A DNA stretch of 64,000 nucleotides from Salinispira pacifica (lineage in GTDB: Bacteria > Spirochaetota > Spirochaetia > DSM-27196 > Salinispiraceae), in NCBI RefSeq assembly GCF_000507245.1, contig NC_023035.1:1899501-1963500 (forward strand), given 5' to 3'. A model generated the notes under the pieces. The model worked only from the letters and a program-made list of their open reading frames with translations, was not told where the DNA came from and did not search any database. The translations under genes were made by a program, and so were the position numbers. Shown piece by piece: positions 17,569 through 27,246 of this stretch; position 1 is the first letter of the stretch, and every line of letters starts with the position of its first letter.

Positions 17569-19130
17569 TCAGCCCGGGTTCCTCTTAATCACTAAATATA
17601 CCGCATTAAGACGAAGAAGCACAAACATTCCGAATATGGAGAGAATCGCAGGGAGACTGATCAGAAGAAAAATACCCAGATTCCGGAGGTTTGAACCGCC
17701 GACCCAATAGTCTCCGGCCAGGTACTTCCCAATCAGAATGATCAGCACCCCTGGAATGAGGGATAGCAGAATTTTAAAAAGATCCCGGAAAATGGGTTTG
17801 AATGAGATATCAGGAAACCGTTTCCTGCTTTTCATCAGCAGCCATCCTGAAGCCGCAATGTAGCTGATACTGTTTGCCAGGGCCAGCCCCCGAACCCGAA
17901 GGAAGGTTTCTTTCAGCCAGAGAGAGAGAATAATATCCAGCACGGTGATAATCAGCGCATTATAGACCGGTACCCTGACATCCCCGTCGGAGTAGCACAG
18001 CCGCTGAAGAAAATTATTCAGCCCCACAAACAGCAGTCCCGGAGAATACCAGAACAGCACCTGGGCTGCCAAACGGGTATTTTCCACGGTAAAGGCCCCC
18101 GCTGAAGGGCGGCGGATATCAGTTCGTTGCCCAGCATCATCAGGCCCAGGGAACTGGGGATCAGAAATGTCATAAGGCCCGCGATTCCGAATTCCACTGT
18201 TCGTGAGGTTGCGGCTCGATCTCCCGATGCAATCTGTTTACTCAATCTGGGAAATAAGACGGTGATAATTGATGCGGAAAAGATGCCGAAGGGAAGCTGC
18301 CAGAATACAATTGCATAGGACATTGCCGACCCGCTCCCCGTTTCCATTTCGCTGGCGAAACGGGCTGCTATCTGCTGGTTGATCGCAAAGACTCCGCTGG
18401 TTGCAAGTACCGGCCCCCAGTTCCTGAGAATCTCACGGAATCGGGGATTGTTAAATGAAAAGTTGAAGCCGAAACTGTAACCCTGTTTAAAAAATTCCGG
18501 AAGCTGAACAAGAACCTGGGCCATTCCTCCCACGAGAACTCCCACGGCCATTGCAAAAATTCCGAGCTGCGTATGAAACAGAAGCAGACTGCTGATCACC
18601 GAAATACTGAACAACAGAGGTGTTAATGCGGGAACCACAAAACGCTCATTTGAATTGAGCGTTCCCATGAGGACGGCGGAAAAGCTGATAAACAGAATGT
18701 AGTGGATAATATATCTGAACAATTCTGCAGCAAGCCGGTGCTTTTCCGGATCCTGGAAATTCAGCAGCAGGGAAACAAATGCAGAGGGAAATATGGCCGC
18801 AAGAATGAGTATAGGCAGGAGAACCAGAAGCTGAAAGGCCAGCAGATTTTTCACAATAGTTTTGGATTGGTTTTTACTTGGGTCCTCCACCAGATTCCGG
18901 CTGAGAACCGGAATAAATGCAGTCGATAATGCTCCCTCGGCAAGGAGTTTTCTCAAATTGTTTGGAATGTTAAACACCAGGTTCAAAACATCAGCCTGAC
19001 CGCCGGCTCCGAAGAGAGCTGATATTATTCCGATCCGCAGGAATCCAAGCAGCCGGGAAGCCAGGGTGGAGATCATTACGATTCCCGTTGAACGGGCGGA
19101 GGACCTGAGACTATTTACCGGGGAACTCAA
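17569..19130 (-). pseudogene. murJ: Lipid II flippase MurJ, reading frame broken once in a G-run
   Basis: MurJ flips lipid II across the inner membrane for peptidoglycan synthesis. The 5' frame (19130 to about 18100) gives a classic MurJ N-terminus (ASRLLGFLRIGIISALFGAG, then NIPNNLRKLLAEGALSTAFI, QLPFGIF). It then shifts at a C-run on the plus strand (18096-18100, GGGGG in the mRNA). The downstream frame, readable to 17569, continues the family (VENTRLAAQVLFWYSPGLLF, then QRLCYSDGDVRVPVYNA). Adding one G restores LQRGAFTVENTRL and a roughly 520-residue protein of normal length. Explanations are base-call error, true mutation, or -1 slippage; essentiality argues against a dead gene. The start overlaps the tgt stop as ATGA. 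Confidence 0.85.
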
Positions 19131-20245
19131 TCAGGTATCCCCATGGAATACAGGTCAAGAAAGGATCGTTTGAATTCCAGGAAACGGTTTTCATGGATCG
19201 CCCTCCTTGAATCTTCCACAAGCTTTTTCAAAAACCAAAGGTTATGGAGGGAAGCAAGCATGGGGCCCAGCATTTCGCCTGCTTTGAACAGGTGCCGCAG
19301 ATAGCTTCTGCTGTAGGCGGCTGTGGGACTGTGCTCGCTTACCGGACGGGTGTCGTATTCATAGCGCTGGTTTTTCAGAACCAGTCTTCCATGGTCGGTG
19401 AACAGTGTGCCGTTTCGGGCAACCCTGGTGGGAAACACGCAATCGAACATATCGATGCCGTGCTCGATTGCTTCGAGAATATATTCAGGAGTACCCACCC
19501 CCATTAAATACCTGGGTTTTCCGCCGGGAAGAAGAGGGGCCGTGAACGCCAGATAATGCTGAAACTGATCAAAGGGTTCCCCAACAGAAAGTCCTCCGAT
19601 TGCATAGCCCGGCAGATCCAATGCGCTGAGCTCTTCAGCGCTTCTGGCCCGTAGATCCTCATAGAAGTTCCCCTGCACTATGCCGAACAGTTTACCCTGG
19701 TAGGTTTCTGTGGTGGTTTCCCAGCTGTTTTTCGCCCGAAGGGCCCAGCTGGTGGTGATTTCAAGTGCTTCCCGGGCAGATTTGTGGGAAATTCCCGGTT
19801 CCGTGCATACATCCAGCACCATCTGAATATCCGAGTTCAATATTTCCTGTATTCCCACAACTTTTTCAGGGGTGAGGAAATGTTTTGATCCGTCGATGTG
19901 AGATCGGAACTCCACCCCTTCATTCGTCACTTTTCTGAAGGGTGCAAGTGAGAACACCTGATATCCGCCGCTGTCGGTCAGAATGTTTCCATTCCAGTTA
20001 TTGAAGCCGTGAAGTCCGCCGAACTTTTGAATCACATCCATGCCCGGACGCAAATACAGGTGGTAGGTATTTCCCAGTATGAGCTGTACGCCCATGGAAA
20101 AAAGATCCTCCAAACGCACAGCCTTTACGCTGGCATTGGTGCCCACGGGCATAAAAACAGGAGTATCCACATTTCCATGAGGAAGATGAATCTGTCCCGT
20201 CCTTGCTTCGCAATGTTGGTCTTTATGTAATTTCCGGTATATCAC
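19127..20245 (-). CDS. tgt: Queuine/preQ1 tRNA-ribosyltransferase lacking the usual zinc cysteines
   Basis: Tgt swaps guanine 34 for preQ1 in GUN-anticodon tRNAs. The 372-residue TIM barrel has DSGGYQVFSLAPFRKV (catalytic Asp region), GGLSVGEP and DCVFPTRVARNG. The C-terminal zinc site is unusual: in E. coli it is CxCxxC before NYSRAYL plus a later His; here the matching stretch is DTRPVSEHSPTAAYSRSYL, without cysteines and about three residues shorter, while the His (SLHNLW) remains. QueA, which makes the next modification, is elsewhere in the window (45862-46989). It overlaps murJ by four bases. Confidence 0.9.
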   Translation of the reverse strand: MIYRKLHKDQHCEARTGQIHLPHGNVDTPVFMPVGTNASVKAVRLEDLFSMGVQLILGNTYHLYLRPGMDVIQKFGGLHGFNNWNGNILTDSGGYQVFSLAPFRKVTNEGVEFRSHIDGSKHFLTPEKVVGIQEILNSDIQMVLDVCTEPGISHKSAREALEITTSWALRAKNSWETTTETYQGKLFGIVQGNFYEDLRARSAEELSALDLPGYAIGGLSVGEPFDQFQHYLAFTAPLLPGGKPRYLMGVGTPEYILEAIEHGIDMFDCVFPTRVARNGTLFTDHGRLVLKNQRYEYDTRPVSEHSPTAAYSRSYLRHLFKAGEMLGPMLASLHNLWFLKKLVEDSRRAIHENRFLEFKRSFLDLYSMGIPD

Positions 20246-20271
20246 CTGTGAAACCTCTTAGTATCTGAAAA

Positions 20272-21354
20272 TCAGGTTTTTGCCCTGCTGAGAATATACA
20301 CCGCAGCCAATCCGGTGATGAGAGTGCCCGCCCATGCGCCGGTTACACTGCCGATCAGACCGATGCTTGCAAAAAGTCCCGAAAGCATTTGAATGGAGTA
20401 ATATACAATGGATAAGCCCAGTGAAACAAGGAGGCTCATTGCCAGGATGTTCTTTTTATAGCTGCCTCCAATGGCGGCAGAGAGGATTGTGACAATCAGA
20501 GGAGTGAAGGCAAATGAAAACCGTTCATGGTACCGGGTAAGATCCTTCCTGTAGGGAAATCCGCTCTCCCTGAGGAACTGAATATAGTTCCTGGCCTCGG
20601 AAATTCTCATGGCATCTATTTCGCCGAACTGATTGGTGAAATTTTCCGGTTCCAGGTCAAAATCCGGTGCGGAAAAACGCGCCTCATCCAGAATTTCAAA
20701 GCCATCTTCGTCTTCCTTTCTGCGAAGAACGGTTGCACGATGAAAGACCCAGCCGTCATCCTCCCACTGGGCCCATTCTGCACGAATTTGTGTGTGTATC
20801 AGCATTTCTTCGTTTCGTCTGACGATGGTTACATCATCAAGACGCTGTTTACCGTGATCATAGTACCCTGCCCGGTATATCACTTCCCCGCCCCTGGTCT
20901 GAATGGTGATATTCGCCTGATTCAAATTCTGGGGCCGGTTTCGAAGCAGACTTGTGCTCAGCTCTTCTTTCTCCCGAAGCATGGGGATGGCAAACCGGTC
21001 CTGAAATGCAAACAGACCGATGCTGATAAACGCGGAAATAATAATCAAGGGCAGGATGAAACGCTTCAGACTGATTCCGCTTGCAAAAACCGCAATCAAT
21101 TCATTGTTGGAATACAAGGTTCCCATGGAATAGGAAACCGAAAACAGCAACGCAATGGGCGTTGAAAACACTATGCAGGTCGGCAGATAATACCACTGAA
21201 CCAGAAGAATCTGGAAAAACGGCACCTCTCTCTCAATATAGCGAACGATGTTCACGAATAAATCCGAGGCATTGATCAGTATGGTGAAAAATGCAAGAGC
21301 TCCAAGGAAAATGGGTATGAAATTTCGAAGGAGCAGACGCGTGAGTACTCTCAA
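20272..21354 (-). CDS. lptG: LPS-export-type permease, YjgP/YjgQ family (LptG-like)
   Basis: LptF and LptG are the membrane subunits of the LptB2FG transporter that extracts lipopolysaccharide-type lipids from the inner membrane. The 360-residue protein has an N-terminal membrane helix (FIPIFLGALAFFTILINA), two further ones (STPIALLFSVSYSMGTLYSN region), a periplasmic beta-jellyroll-like middle, and three C-terminal helices. SNNELIAVFASGISLKRF is the family's conserved loop (E-L-x-A-x-x-A-S-G). It pairs with the neighbour two bases upstream. Many spirochaetes lack classical LPS, so the substrate is open; assignment of F versus G is by gene order only. Confidence 0.85.
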   Translation of the reverse strand: MRVLTRLLLRNFIPIFLGALAFFTILINASDLFVNIVRYIEREVPFFQILLVQWYYLPTCIVFSTPIALLFSVSYSMGTLYSNNELIAVFASGISLKRFILPLIIISAFISIGLFAFQDRFAIPMLREKEELSTSLLRNRPQNLNQANITIQTRGGEVIYRAGYYDHGKQRLDDVTIVRRNEEMLIHTQIRAEWAQWEDDGWVFHRATVLRRKEDEDGFEILDEARFSAPDFDLEPENFTNQFGEIDAMRISEARNYIQFLRESGFPYRKDLTRYHERFSFAFTPLIVTILSAAIGGSYKKNILAMSLLVSLGLSIVYYSIQMLSGLFASIGLIGSVTGAWAGTLITGLAAVYILSRAKT

Positions 21355-21356
21355 GG

Positions 21357-22646
21357 CTATCTCCTCAAATATCCGTACAGAAGTACAGATCCTGCAGCCA
21401 ACATGAGAATATTGGGACTGAAGGTGATCAATGCAGGGGGAATGGAAGTTAATCTGAGTCCAAGGGCTTCTATTGCAACCAGTATTCCCCAGTAGCCGGA
21501 AGCCAGAATTAGGCCGAGAATGATTCCCAGAGTTCTGCCGTGTTTCAATGCCATGAGTCCCAGTGGAAAACCGATGAAAATGAAAGTCAGACTTGCCAGA
21601 GGTATGGAGAATTTTTTCCAGAATTCTATGCGGTACAGTCTGAGCGTCCTGTCAAACATGAAGGTACGGGGATTTTCACCCAGACGGTCGTATGCACGTT
21701 GAAATTGCACCAGAAGCTGTGAGTCCCGGTTCTCGGCAATGGAGAATGCGGTTGCACCGAAGCTCCTGTAGTCCTGATGATAATCCAGCAGTTGATCCTG
21801 CTTTCGCAACTCAAACTGTTCCTCACGCTTTTGGACCAGAGAAAAAACATCCCGGGCACTCATCTCTCGGACACTGGGATTGTTGATATTGAATACAATA
21901 TTTTCCAGCAGGATATTATAGTCCATGTTTTCCGCCCTGCTTTCGTGTATGCGGTTTTCCGAACTGGAAATAATTTCAACATCCCGCAGATTGAGAGTGA
22001 TAATACCCTTTCCCGTATCATTCTGGATGAGGGCTGCTTGAGAGGCACTGATAGTACGCTCCGAGCCGTCTTCGGCCCGGTCGATAATAATAATACCCTG
22101 AATAACATCATCAACCACATCTCCGGTTACAATGGTGGCATTCTCGTAATTACGAATGGCATAGGGCTCAATGATCAGTCTGCTGTTTGAATACAGCAGT
22201 TCCTGATACAGTTGACTGTAACGCATGGTTCCCAGGGGAAGAAAATAATCGTTGGTAATAAATGATAAGCCGCTGAGCAGCATTGCGGAGAGGAGGATAG
22301 GGTACAAAAGATTGGTGAAACTGATCCCGCTGGCTCTGGCAGCCTGAATCTCCCTCCCCTCGCTGAGCTTCCCCACTGCGAGAATTATCCCTATAAATGA
22401 AGCATAGGGTACCGAGAGGGCAATGATTGCCGGCATGGCGTAGAGAATCAGTCTGAGAGTATCGATGACCGAAACCTGTTCCGCAAGACGGTCCCGGGCA
22501 ATCACCAGAATCTGGTTTACAAAAAAGATGGCCAGGAAAAACAGGAAGGCAACCAGAAATGAGAAGAGGTATTCCCGTGTTACATATCTCTGGAGAGTTC
22601 CGGGCAGCTGAAACCCTTCCTTTCCGAAAAAGATGCTCCTATTCAC
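21357..22646 (-). CDS. lptF: LPS-export-type permease, YjgP/YjgQ family (LptF-like)
   Basis: This 429-residue paralogue of the next gene has the same topology: an N-terminal helix (FLVAFLFFLAIFFVNQ), helices around PAIIALSVPYASFIGIILAV, the family loop GKLSEGREIQAARASGISF, a long periplasmic domain (about residues 130-310) and C-terminal helices (LASLTFIFIGFPLGLMAL). It overlaps the dut 3' end by eight bases and is two bases upstream of lptG, so the pair is co-transcribed and should form a heterodimeric channel with an LptB ATPase encoded outside the window. Confidence 0.85.
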   Translation of the reverse strand: MNRSIFFGKEGFQLPGTLQRYVTREYLFSFLVAFLFFLAIFFVNQILVIARDRLAEQVSVIDTLRLILYAMPAIIALSVPYASFIGIILAVGKLSEGREIQAARASGISFTNLLYPILLSAMLLSGLSFITNDYFLPLGTMRYSQLYQELLYSNSRLIIEPYAIRNYENATIVTGDVVDDVIQGIIIIDRAEDGSERTISASQAALIQNDTGKGIITLNLRDVEIISSSENRIHESRAENMDYNILLENIVFNINNPSVREMSARDVFSLVQKREEQFELRKQDQLLDYHQDYRSFGATAFSIAENRDSQLLVQFQRAYDRLGENPRTFMFDRTLRLYRIEFWKKFSIPLASLTFIFIGFPLGLMALKHGRTLGIILGLILASGYWGILVAIEALGLRLTSIPPALITFSPNILMLAAGSVLLYGYLRR

Positions 22647-23103
22647 CGGTACTCCCGAAACCGCCCTCCTGACGTACCGTTGCGTTCAATCGGCTTTCAT
22701 CCGCAACAGGATGAAAATTCGCCTGAACCACAGGAGCGAACACCATCTGGGCAATCCGTTCCCCGGGATTAATCTGAATTTCATCCGCAGATAGATTAAT
22801 AACCAAAACCTTGATTTCGCCGCGGTAATCCGCATCGATTGTACCCGGCGTATTGGGCAGAGACAGCCCTTTTCGATATGCCAAACCGGAGCGGGGCCGG
22901 ATTTGGGCCTCAAACCCCCGTGGAATTTCCACACGTATTCCCGTGGGAATGAGTTTCCGCTCAAGGGGCTGAAGAGAGACAGGGTCGCTGATCCCTGCGG
23001 TCAAATCACAGCCCGATGCGCCGCTGCTTGCATATGCGGGGAAAATTCCTGATTCGCTGTGAATGGGCACATCAACCTGAGGATGATCTTTGTTCACTTC
23101 CAT
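22639..23103 (-). CDS. dut: Deoxyuridine 5'-triphosphate nucleotidohydrolase (dUTPase)
   Basis: Dut hydrolyses dUTP to dUMP, keeping uracil out of DNA and supplying thymidylate synthesis. The 154-residue trimeric-type protein shows the five motifs: ASSGASGCDLTAG (I), RPRSGLAYRKGL (II), NTPGTIDADYRGEI with the catalytic Asp (III), PGERIAQMVF (IV) and a C-terminal EGGFGSTG (V). It is the first gene of dut-lptF-lptG-tgt-murJ; the pnp terminator lies about 36 bases upstream, so its promoter must sit close by or transcription reads through. Confidence 0.96.
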   Translation of the reverse strand: MEVNKDHPQVDVPIHSESGIFPAYASSGASGCDLTAGISDPVSLQPLERKLIPTGIRVEIPRGFEAQIRPRSGLAYRKGLSLPNTPGTIDADYRGEIKVLVINLSADEIQINPGERIAQMVFAPVVQANFHPVADESRLNATVRQEGGFGSTGE

Positions 23104-23138
23104 TGTTATCAGCTCCCTGATGATAGTTCACATATAAA

Positions 23139-23162
23139 AAAACGGGCCCGAGAGCCCGTTTT
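23139..23162 (-). terminator. Intrinsic terminator of the rpsO-pnp transcripts
   Basis: A nine-pair stem (23139-23147 with 23154-23162) with a six-base loop ends in six Ts on the minus strand, about 40 bases beyond the pnp stop. Confidence 0.82.
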
Positions 23163-23200
23163 ATGCAATCCTGTTCCGCTAAACGGACCAAAAGAGACGA

Positions 23201-25384
23201 TTAATGCCTTCTGCGGTCGCCGCCGCGGCCTCTGTCACCGCCCCGGTCTCCGCCTCTGTCTCCACCTCTGGGGGGACGACCGTGAGATCCGCCTCGATCA
23301 CCTCTGGGCTGAATATCCTCATCCACCAGGGTTGTAAGATTGACCCGGCCCATTTTATCGATTTCGATAATCTTTACCGGCACTTCCTGATTCAGTTCGA
23401 GAACATCTTCAACCTTGTTGATCCGTTCTTTGGACATCTTGGAAATATGACACAGTCCTTCCTTACCGGGAAGAAACTCAATGAAAGCACCGAAATCCAC
23501 GATTCTGCGGACAACACCGGGATACACTTTTCCCACCTCAGGCTCTTCCAGAAGAGAGAGAAAACTGTCCTTGGCGTCCCGGGCGTTTTTGGCATCCCTG
23601 GAATAGATGGTAACCGACCCGTCATTTTCAATATTGGTCTCAACCCCGAACTTCTCGTTTACGCCCTTGATAACCTTTCCGCCGGGACCGATGAGGGTTC
23701 CGATGCTTTCAGGATCAACATGAAAGCTGATAATTCTCGGGGCATATTCGCTGAGTTCGCTTTCAGGCTCGGCGATCAGGGAATTCATAATTCCCAGAAT
23801 ATGCATTCTTCCCTCTTTGGCCTGGGCAAGTGCGGTTTTCATGATCTCCGGGCTTACGTTAGACACCTTAATGTCCATCTGGAATGCGGTAATACCGTTT
23901 TCAGTTCCCGCGACCTTGAAGTCCATGTCTCCCAGGTGATCTTCTTCACCAAGAATATCACTGAGAATTACAGAATCGCTGCCTTCCTGAACCATTCCCA
24001 TTGCAATGCCGGCAACCGGCTTGGAAACCGGAACCCCGGCATTCAGAAGAGAGAGGCTTCCGCCGCACACCGTAGCCATGGAAGATGAACCGTTGGATTC
24101 AAGAACTTCGGAAACCACCCGGATTGTGTAGGGAAAGTCGCCCTTTGCGGGAAGTACCGAGGCAAGAGCCCGGTGAGCCAGGTGTCCATGGCCGATTTCA
24201 CGGCGTCCTGTTCCAAGGCGTCCGGTTTCACCCACACTGTAGGGAGGGAAGTTATAATGCAGCATAAACGCTTCACGTTTGTCGCCGTCAATGTCATCCA
24301 TGATCTGTTCATCCCTGGCAGTTCCCAGGGTGGTGATGGCAAGAGCCTGTGTTTCTCCCCGGGTGAACAATGCAGAACCATGCACTCTGGGCAGGACATC
24401 CTTCTCAACGGTGATGGGACGGATATCTGTGGGTGAACGTCCATCAACCCGAAGTTTATTCTCTATAATGGATTTGCGCAGTATTTCCTGCTCAATATCT
24501 TCAAACACCGCCTTGAATTTCTTCTGATCTTCATCGGCGATCTGCTCGGCGTATTCTTCCTGGAACTGTTCAACCACCTGACGGATGGCAGCATACCGTT
24601 CGAATTTACCCTTAACAAAGCAGGCTTTTTCAAGGAGGGGATAGGCTTTTTTCCGGATTTCATCCTTCAGGGGGAAGCTGTCGTCCACCTCAACCAGAGG
24701 AAGTTTCTCCTTGCCTGCCAGTTTGCGCAGCTCCAGCTGAGCGTTGCAGAGTTCAGTGATTACCGGCCGTGCTTTCTCGATGGCCTCAATCATCTGCTCT
24801 TCGCTCACTTCCTTGGCGCCGCCCTCAACCATGGTAATTCCTTCAAGGGTACCGGCTACAATGATATCCAGATGGCTTCGATCAACCTGTTCAAAACTGG
24901 GGTTCACCACATATTCATCATCAACATAGCTGACCCGCACGGCACCTACCGGTCCGTCGAAAGGGATGTCGGAAACCATAACCGCTGCAGAGGCAGCCAC
25001 CATTCCCACAACATCCGGGGGATTCACCATATCCGTTGATATTGTTGTGGGTACCAGTTGAATTTCACGTTTGAATGATTTACTGAACAGGGGCCGCATG
25101 GGACGGTCAATGAGGCGGGAAACCAGAATTTCCTTGTCCTTGGGACGTCCTTCCCGCTTTAAAAATCCGCCGGGGATTTTTCCGGCTGCATAGTACTTTT
25201 CATTGTAATCCACACTCAGAGGAACGTAATCAAGATCCTCCACGGGCTTGGAACCGCAACAAACTGTGGCAAGGACGGCAGAACCGCCAAAGGTTGCAAA
25301 TACGGAGCCGTTGGCCTGCTTGGCCATACGGCCTGTTTCAAGGACCAATTCTTCGGCGCCTATTTTCAGTGTTACACGATGCAT
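23201..25384 (-). CDS. pnp: Polyribonucleotide nucleotidyltransferase (PNPase)
   Basis: PNPase is a phosphorolytic 3'-5' exoribonuclease of the degradosome and RNA turnover. The protein has two RNase PH-like domains (start [20 protein letters not shown]; second-domain core [15 protein letters not shown]), a KH domain ([17 protein letters not shown]) and an S1 domain ([20 protein letters not shown]), then a Gly/Arg/Asp-rich tail with repeated RGGDRGG units. The frame is open to 25417, but the ATG at 25384 follows GGAG closely and gives the family start; the product is 727 residues. It follows rpsO, as in many bacteria. Confidence 0.96.
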   Translation of the reverse strand: MHRVTLKIGAEELVLETGRMAKQANGSVFATFGGSAVLATVCCGSKPVEDLDYVPLSVDYNEKYYAAGKIPGGFLKREGRPKDKEILVSRLIDRPMRPLFSKSFKREIQLVPTTISTDMVNPPDVVGMVAASAAVMVSDIPFDGPVGAVRVSYVDDEYVVNPSFEQVDRSHLDIIVAGTLEGITMVEGGAKEVSEEQMIEAIEKARPVITELCNAQLELRKLAGKEKLPLVEVDDSFPLKDEIRKKAYPLLEKACFVKGKFERYAAIRQVVEQFQEEYAEQIADEDQKKFKAVFEDIEQEILRKSIIENKLRVDGRSPTDIRPITVEKDVLPRVHGSALFTRGETQALAITTLGTARDEQIMDDIDGDKREAFMLHYNFPPYSVGETGRLGTGRREIGHGHLAHRALASVLPAKGDFPYTIRVVSEVLESNGSSSMATVCGGSLSLLNAGVPVSKPVAGIAMGMVQEGSDSVILSDILGEEDHLGDMDFKVAGTENGITAFQMDIKVSNVSPEIMKTALAQAKEGRMHILGIMNSLIAEPESELSEYAPRIISFHVDPESIGTLIGPGGKVIKGVNEKFGVETNIENDGSVTIYSRDAKNARDAKDSFLSLLEEPEVGKVYPGVVRRIVDFGAFIEFLPGKEGLCHISKMSKERINKVEDVLELNQEVPVKIIEIDKMGRVNLTTLVDEDIQPRGDRGGSHGRPPRGGDRGGDRGGDRGRGGDRRRH

Positions 25385-25416
25385 TATTTCTCCTAATCGC
25401 CTACCATTATAGCACA

Positions 25417-25460
25417 AAACCGGGAAACTGCGCCCCGCATTGGGGCGAACTTCCCGGTTT
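25417..25460 (-). terminator. Long compound stem-loop between rpsO and pnp
   Basis: An outer 10-pair stem (25417-25426 with 25451-25460) encloses an inner 6-pair stem (25431-25436 with 25442-25447) with a GC-rich loop end. On the minus strand it is followed by only TTTTG, then TATAAT at about 25408-25413. It may be a leaky rpsO terminator, or, as known for E. coli pnp, a leader hairpin for RNase III and autoregulation. The TATAAT could give pnp its own promoter, though I see no good -35. Confidence 0.65.
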
Positions 25461-25475
25461 GTCAGGGCGAATCAG

Positions 25476-25745
25476 CTATTTACGCAGATTCAGTTCGCTG
25501 AGAAGCGCTCGGTAACCTTCAAGATCCTTGCCTTTAAGGTATCTCAGCAGGCGACGACGCTGACCGACAAGCTTGAGGAGACCACGTCTTGAGGAATGAT
25601 CCTTCTTGTGATTCTTCAGATGCTCGGTGAGCTCAGTGATTCTCTGAGTGAGAAGGGCAATCTGAACTTCGGTCTTTCCGGTATTCTTTTCGCTACCGCC
25701 GAACTTTTCCACGACTGATTGTATCTGTTCTTTTGTAAGAGACAT
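25476..25745 (-). CDS. rpsO: 30S ribosomal protein S15
   Basis: S15 binds 16S rRNA helix 22 early in small-subunit assembly. The 89-residue protein has the full family pattern: [65 protein letters not shown]. The longer frame to 25799 is not used, because the standard N-terminus begins at 25745 with GGAG upstream. The gene is preceded by a strong promoter and followed by pnp. Confidence 0.97.
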   Translation of the reverse strand: MSLTKEQIQSVVEKFGGSEKNTGKTEVQIALLTQRITELTEHLKNHKKDHSSRRGLLKLVGQRRRLLRYLKGKDLEGYRALLSELNLRK

Positions 25746-25863
25746 TAATTGATACTCCTTGGTAATCTTACTCGTATTGATTATATATATCATCCTCATG
25801 ATGGTGGCGAAAGACAGATTGTCTCAGTCATGAAGACTAAATCACGAAGAATGACAGCACATT

Positions 25864-25892
25864 ATTATCTTGATGAATGCAGCCCATGTCAA
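25864..25892 (-). promoter_or_regulatory. Strong sigma-70-type promoter upstream of rpsO
   Basis: TTGACA (25892-25887) and GATAAT (25869-25864) on the minus strand are 17 bases apart, close to consensus. Transcription would start about 110 bases upstream of the rpsO ATG, leaving an S15-responsive leader possible. The site lies just past the truB stop, so rpsO-pnp can be expressed apart from the rimP-truB operon. Confidence 0.68.
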
Positions 25893-25916
25893 GGGTTGCC
25901 GGTTTTTACACCCCTT

Positions 25917-26876
25917 TTACGAGAGCTTGTGAAACACTCCCCGATACGTCAGCCGGGTCTGGGGCTGAATATCTCCGCCGGCCTGGAACAGTGCTGCAAG
26001 CTGATCATACTCATCCATCACGGCAAAAATCTGAGGCGGCGAATCGCCGCTTCTTTCGATCAATGGGGCTCCAAGCTCCCGGAAGTACAGGTCCTTTCCC
26101 AGACGAATTCGCCGGGCAAGATCGCTGTCTGCCTGAAACAGCTGAAAACCGGGAATTCGGCGGATAAGATCACTGCCGCAGATCATTTGATCAATGACCC
26201 ATTCACCACCCTTCTCCCGGATTTCATCCAGGGTCAGCGCTTCGTCCAGGTGAAATTCTCCTACGGTGGTACGCTGGAGCCGTTCGACATAGGCCCGGCT
26301 TCCCGCGGCAAGCCCCAGGTCCCGTGCAAGGCTGCGGATATACGTTCCTTTTGAACAGTGAATGTCAAAATCTCCCCGGGGCGGATTCCAATCTCTGATT
26401 TCCAGGGAGTGGATAACAATACGGCGGGAAGGAATATCAAAGTCATCACCCTTCAGGCTGCGTTTGTACGCCCTCTGTCCGTCAACATGGACTGCCGAAT
26501 ATTTCGGCGGGACCTGATCAAGATCTCCCCTGAAACGTGAAAGAACCTCTTCCAGCCGTGATCCATCCGGGATTTCTGCAGTGGCAATCACTTCACCTTC
26601 GGGATCCAGGGTTTCCGTTTCTTTACCGAACTCAATGGTGGCGTGGTAGCGCTTATCCATATTGCTCAGATATTGCACAAAGCGGGTTCCCTGACCGGCG
26701 AACACCAGCATCAGGCCCGAAGCGAATTTATCCAAGGTGCCGGCATGCCCGACTTTTTTAATGCCGAGAGCCTTTTTCAAGGGGGATAGTAGTTGAAAGC
26801 TGGTTATTCCCGGCGGTTTATGTATGAGAATCAGACCCGGAGGGATCGTCCTCTCCGGGCTCTTGCTGCTGGACAT
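25917..26876 (-). CDS. truB: tRNA pseudouridine-55 synthase
   Basis: TruB converts U55 of the T-loop in nearly all tRNAs to pseudouridine. The 319-residue protein has [20 protein letters not shown], the catalytic-Asp motif GHAGTLDKFASGLM, and the PUA-side region. The start ATG at 26876 lies 59 bases inside rbfA and gives a normal N-terminus. The last codons (encoding GVFHKLS) contain a 15-base match to the termini of the small mobile elements in this window. The gene is in the usual place between rbfA and rpsO. Confidence 0.93.
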   Translation of the reverse strand: MSSSKSPERTIPPGLILIHKPPGITSFQLLSPLKKALGIKKVGHAGTLDKFASGLMLVFAGQGTRFVQYLSNMDKRYHATIEFGKETETLDPEGEVIATAEIPDGSRLEEVLSRFRGDLDQVPPKYSAVHVDGQRAYKRSLKGDDFDIPSRRIVIHSLEIRDWNPPRGDFDIHCSKGTYIRSLARDLGLAAGSRAYVERLQRTTVGEFHLDEALTLDEIREKGGEWVIDQMICGSDLIRRIPGFQLFQADSDLARRIRLGKDLYFRELGAPLIERSGDSPPQIFAVMDEYDQLAALFQAGGDIQPQTRLTYRGVFHKLS

Positions 26877-27246
26877 TCAATTCCTTCAGTTTCTGAGTTA
26901 CTTCAAAGCCTTTGGATATTCCATCGTCCCGAACAAAAGTGAGCTTGGGAGTGTTCCGGGTGCGCATCCGTTTTCCCAACTGGCGCTGGATAAAACCGGC
27001 TGCGGAATTTAATCCCTCCACAGCCTCGCCCAATTCACGGTCTTTCAAAAATGCACTGATATGGATCCGTGCATAGGCAAGATCCCGGGAAACTTCCACA
27101 GCACTGATGCTGAGCATACTGTTTACCCGGTGATCCTTGATTTCACCCTTTAATATCAGCTCACTGACGATTTGTGTGATCTGATGCTCTACTTTTTGTA
27201 AGCGAAAATTACCCATCTGGTCCGGTTTATTCCTTCTCTCCGTCAT
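26818..27246 (-). CDS. rbfA: 30S ribosome-binding factor A
   Basis: RbfA is a KH-fold assembly factor that binds immature 30S subunits near the 16S rRNA 5' helix. The protein has [20 protein letters not shown], the KH-domain stretch [20 protein letters not shown] and [20 protein letters not shown], all typical. ATG 27246 (overlapping infB by 20 bases) and ATG 27216 (11 bases after infB, with GGAGAGAAGG upstream) are both credible; the family usually starts near the second. The C-terminus runs into truB. Confidence 0.9.
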   Translation of the reverse strand: MTERRNKPDQMGNFRLQKVEHQITQIVSELILKGEIKDHRVNSMLSISAVEVSRDLAYARIHISAFLKDRELGEAVEGLNSAAGFIQRQLGKRMRTRNTPKLTFVRDDGISKGFEVTQKLKELNVQQQEPGEDDPSGSDSHT

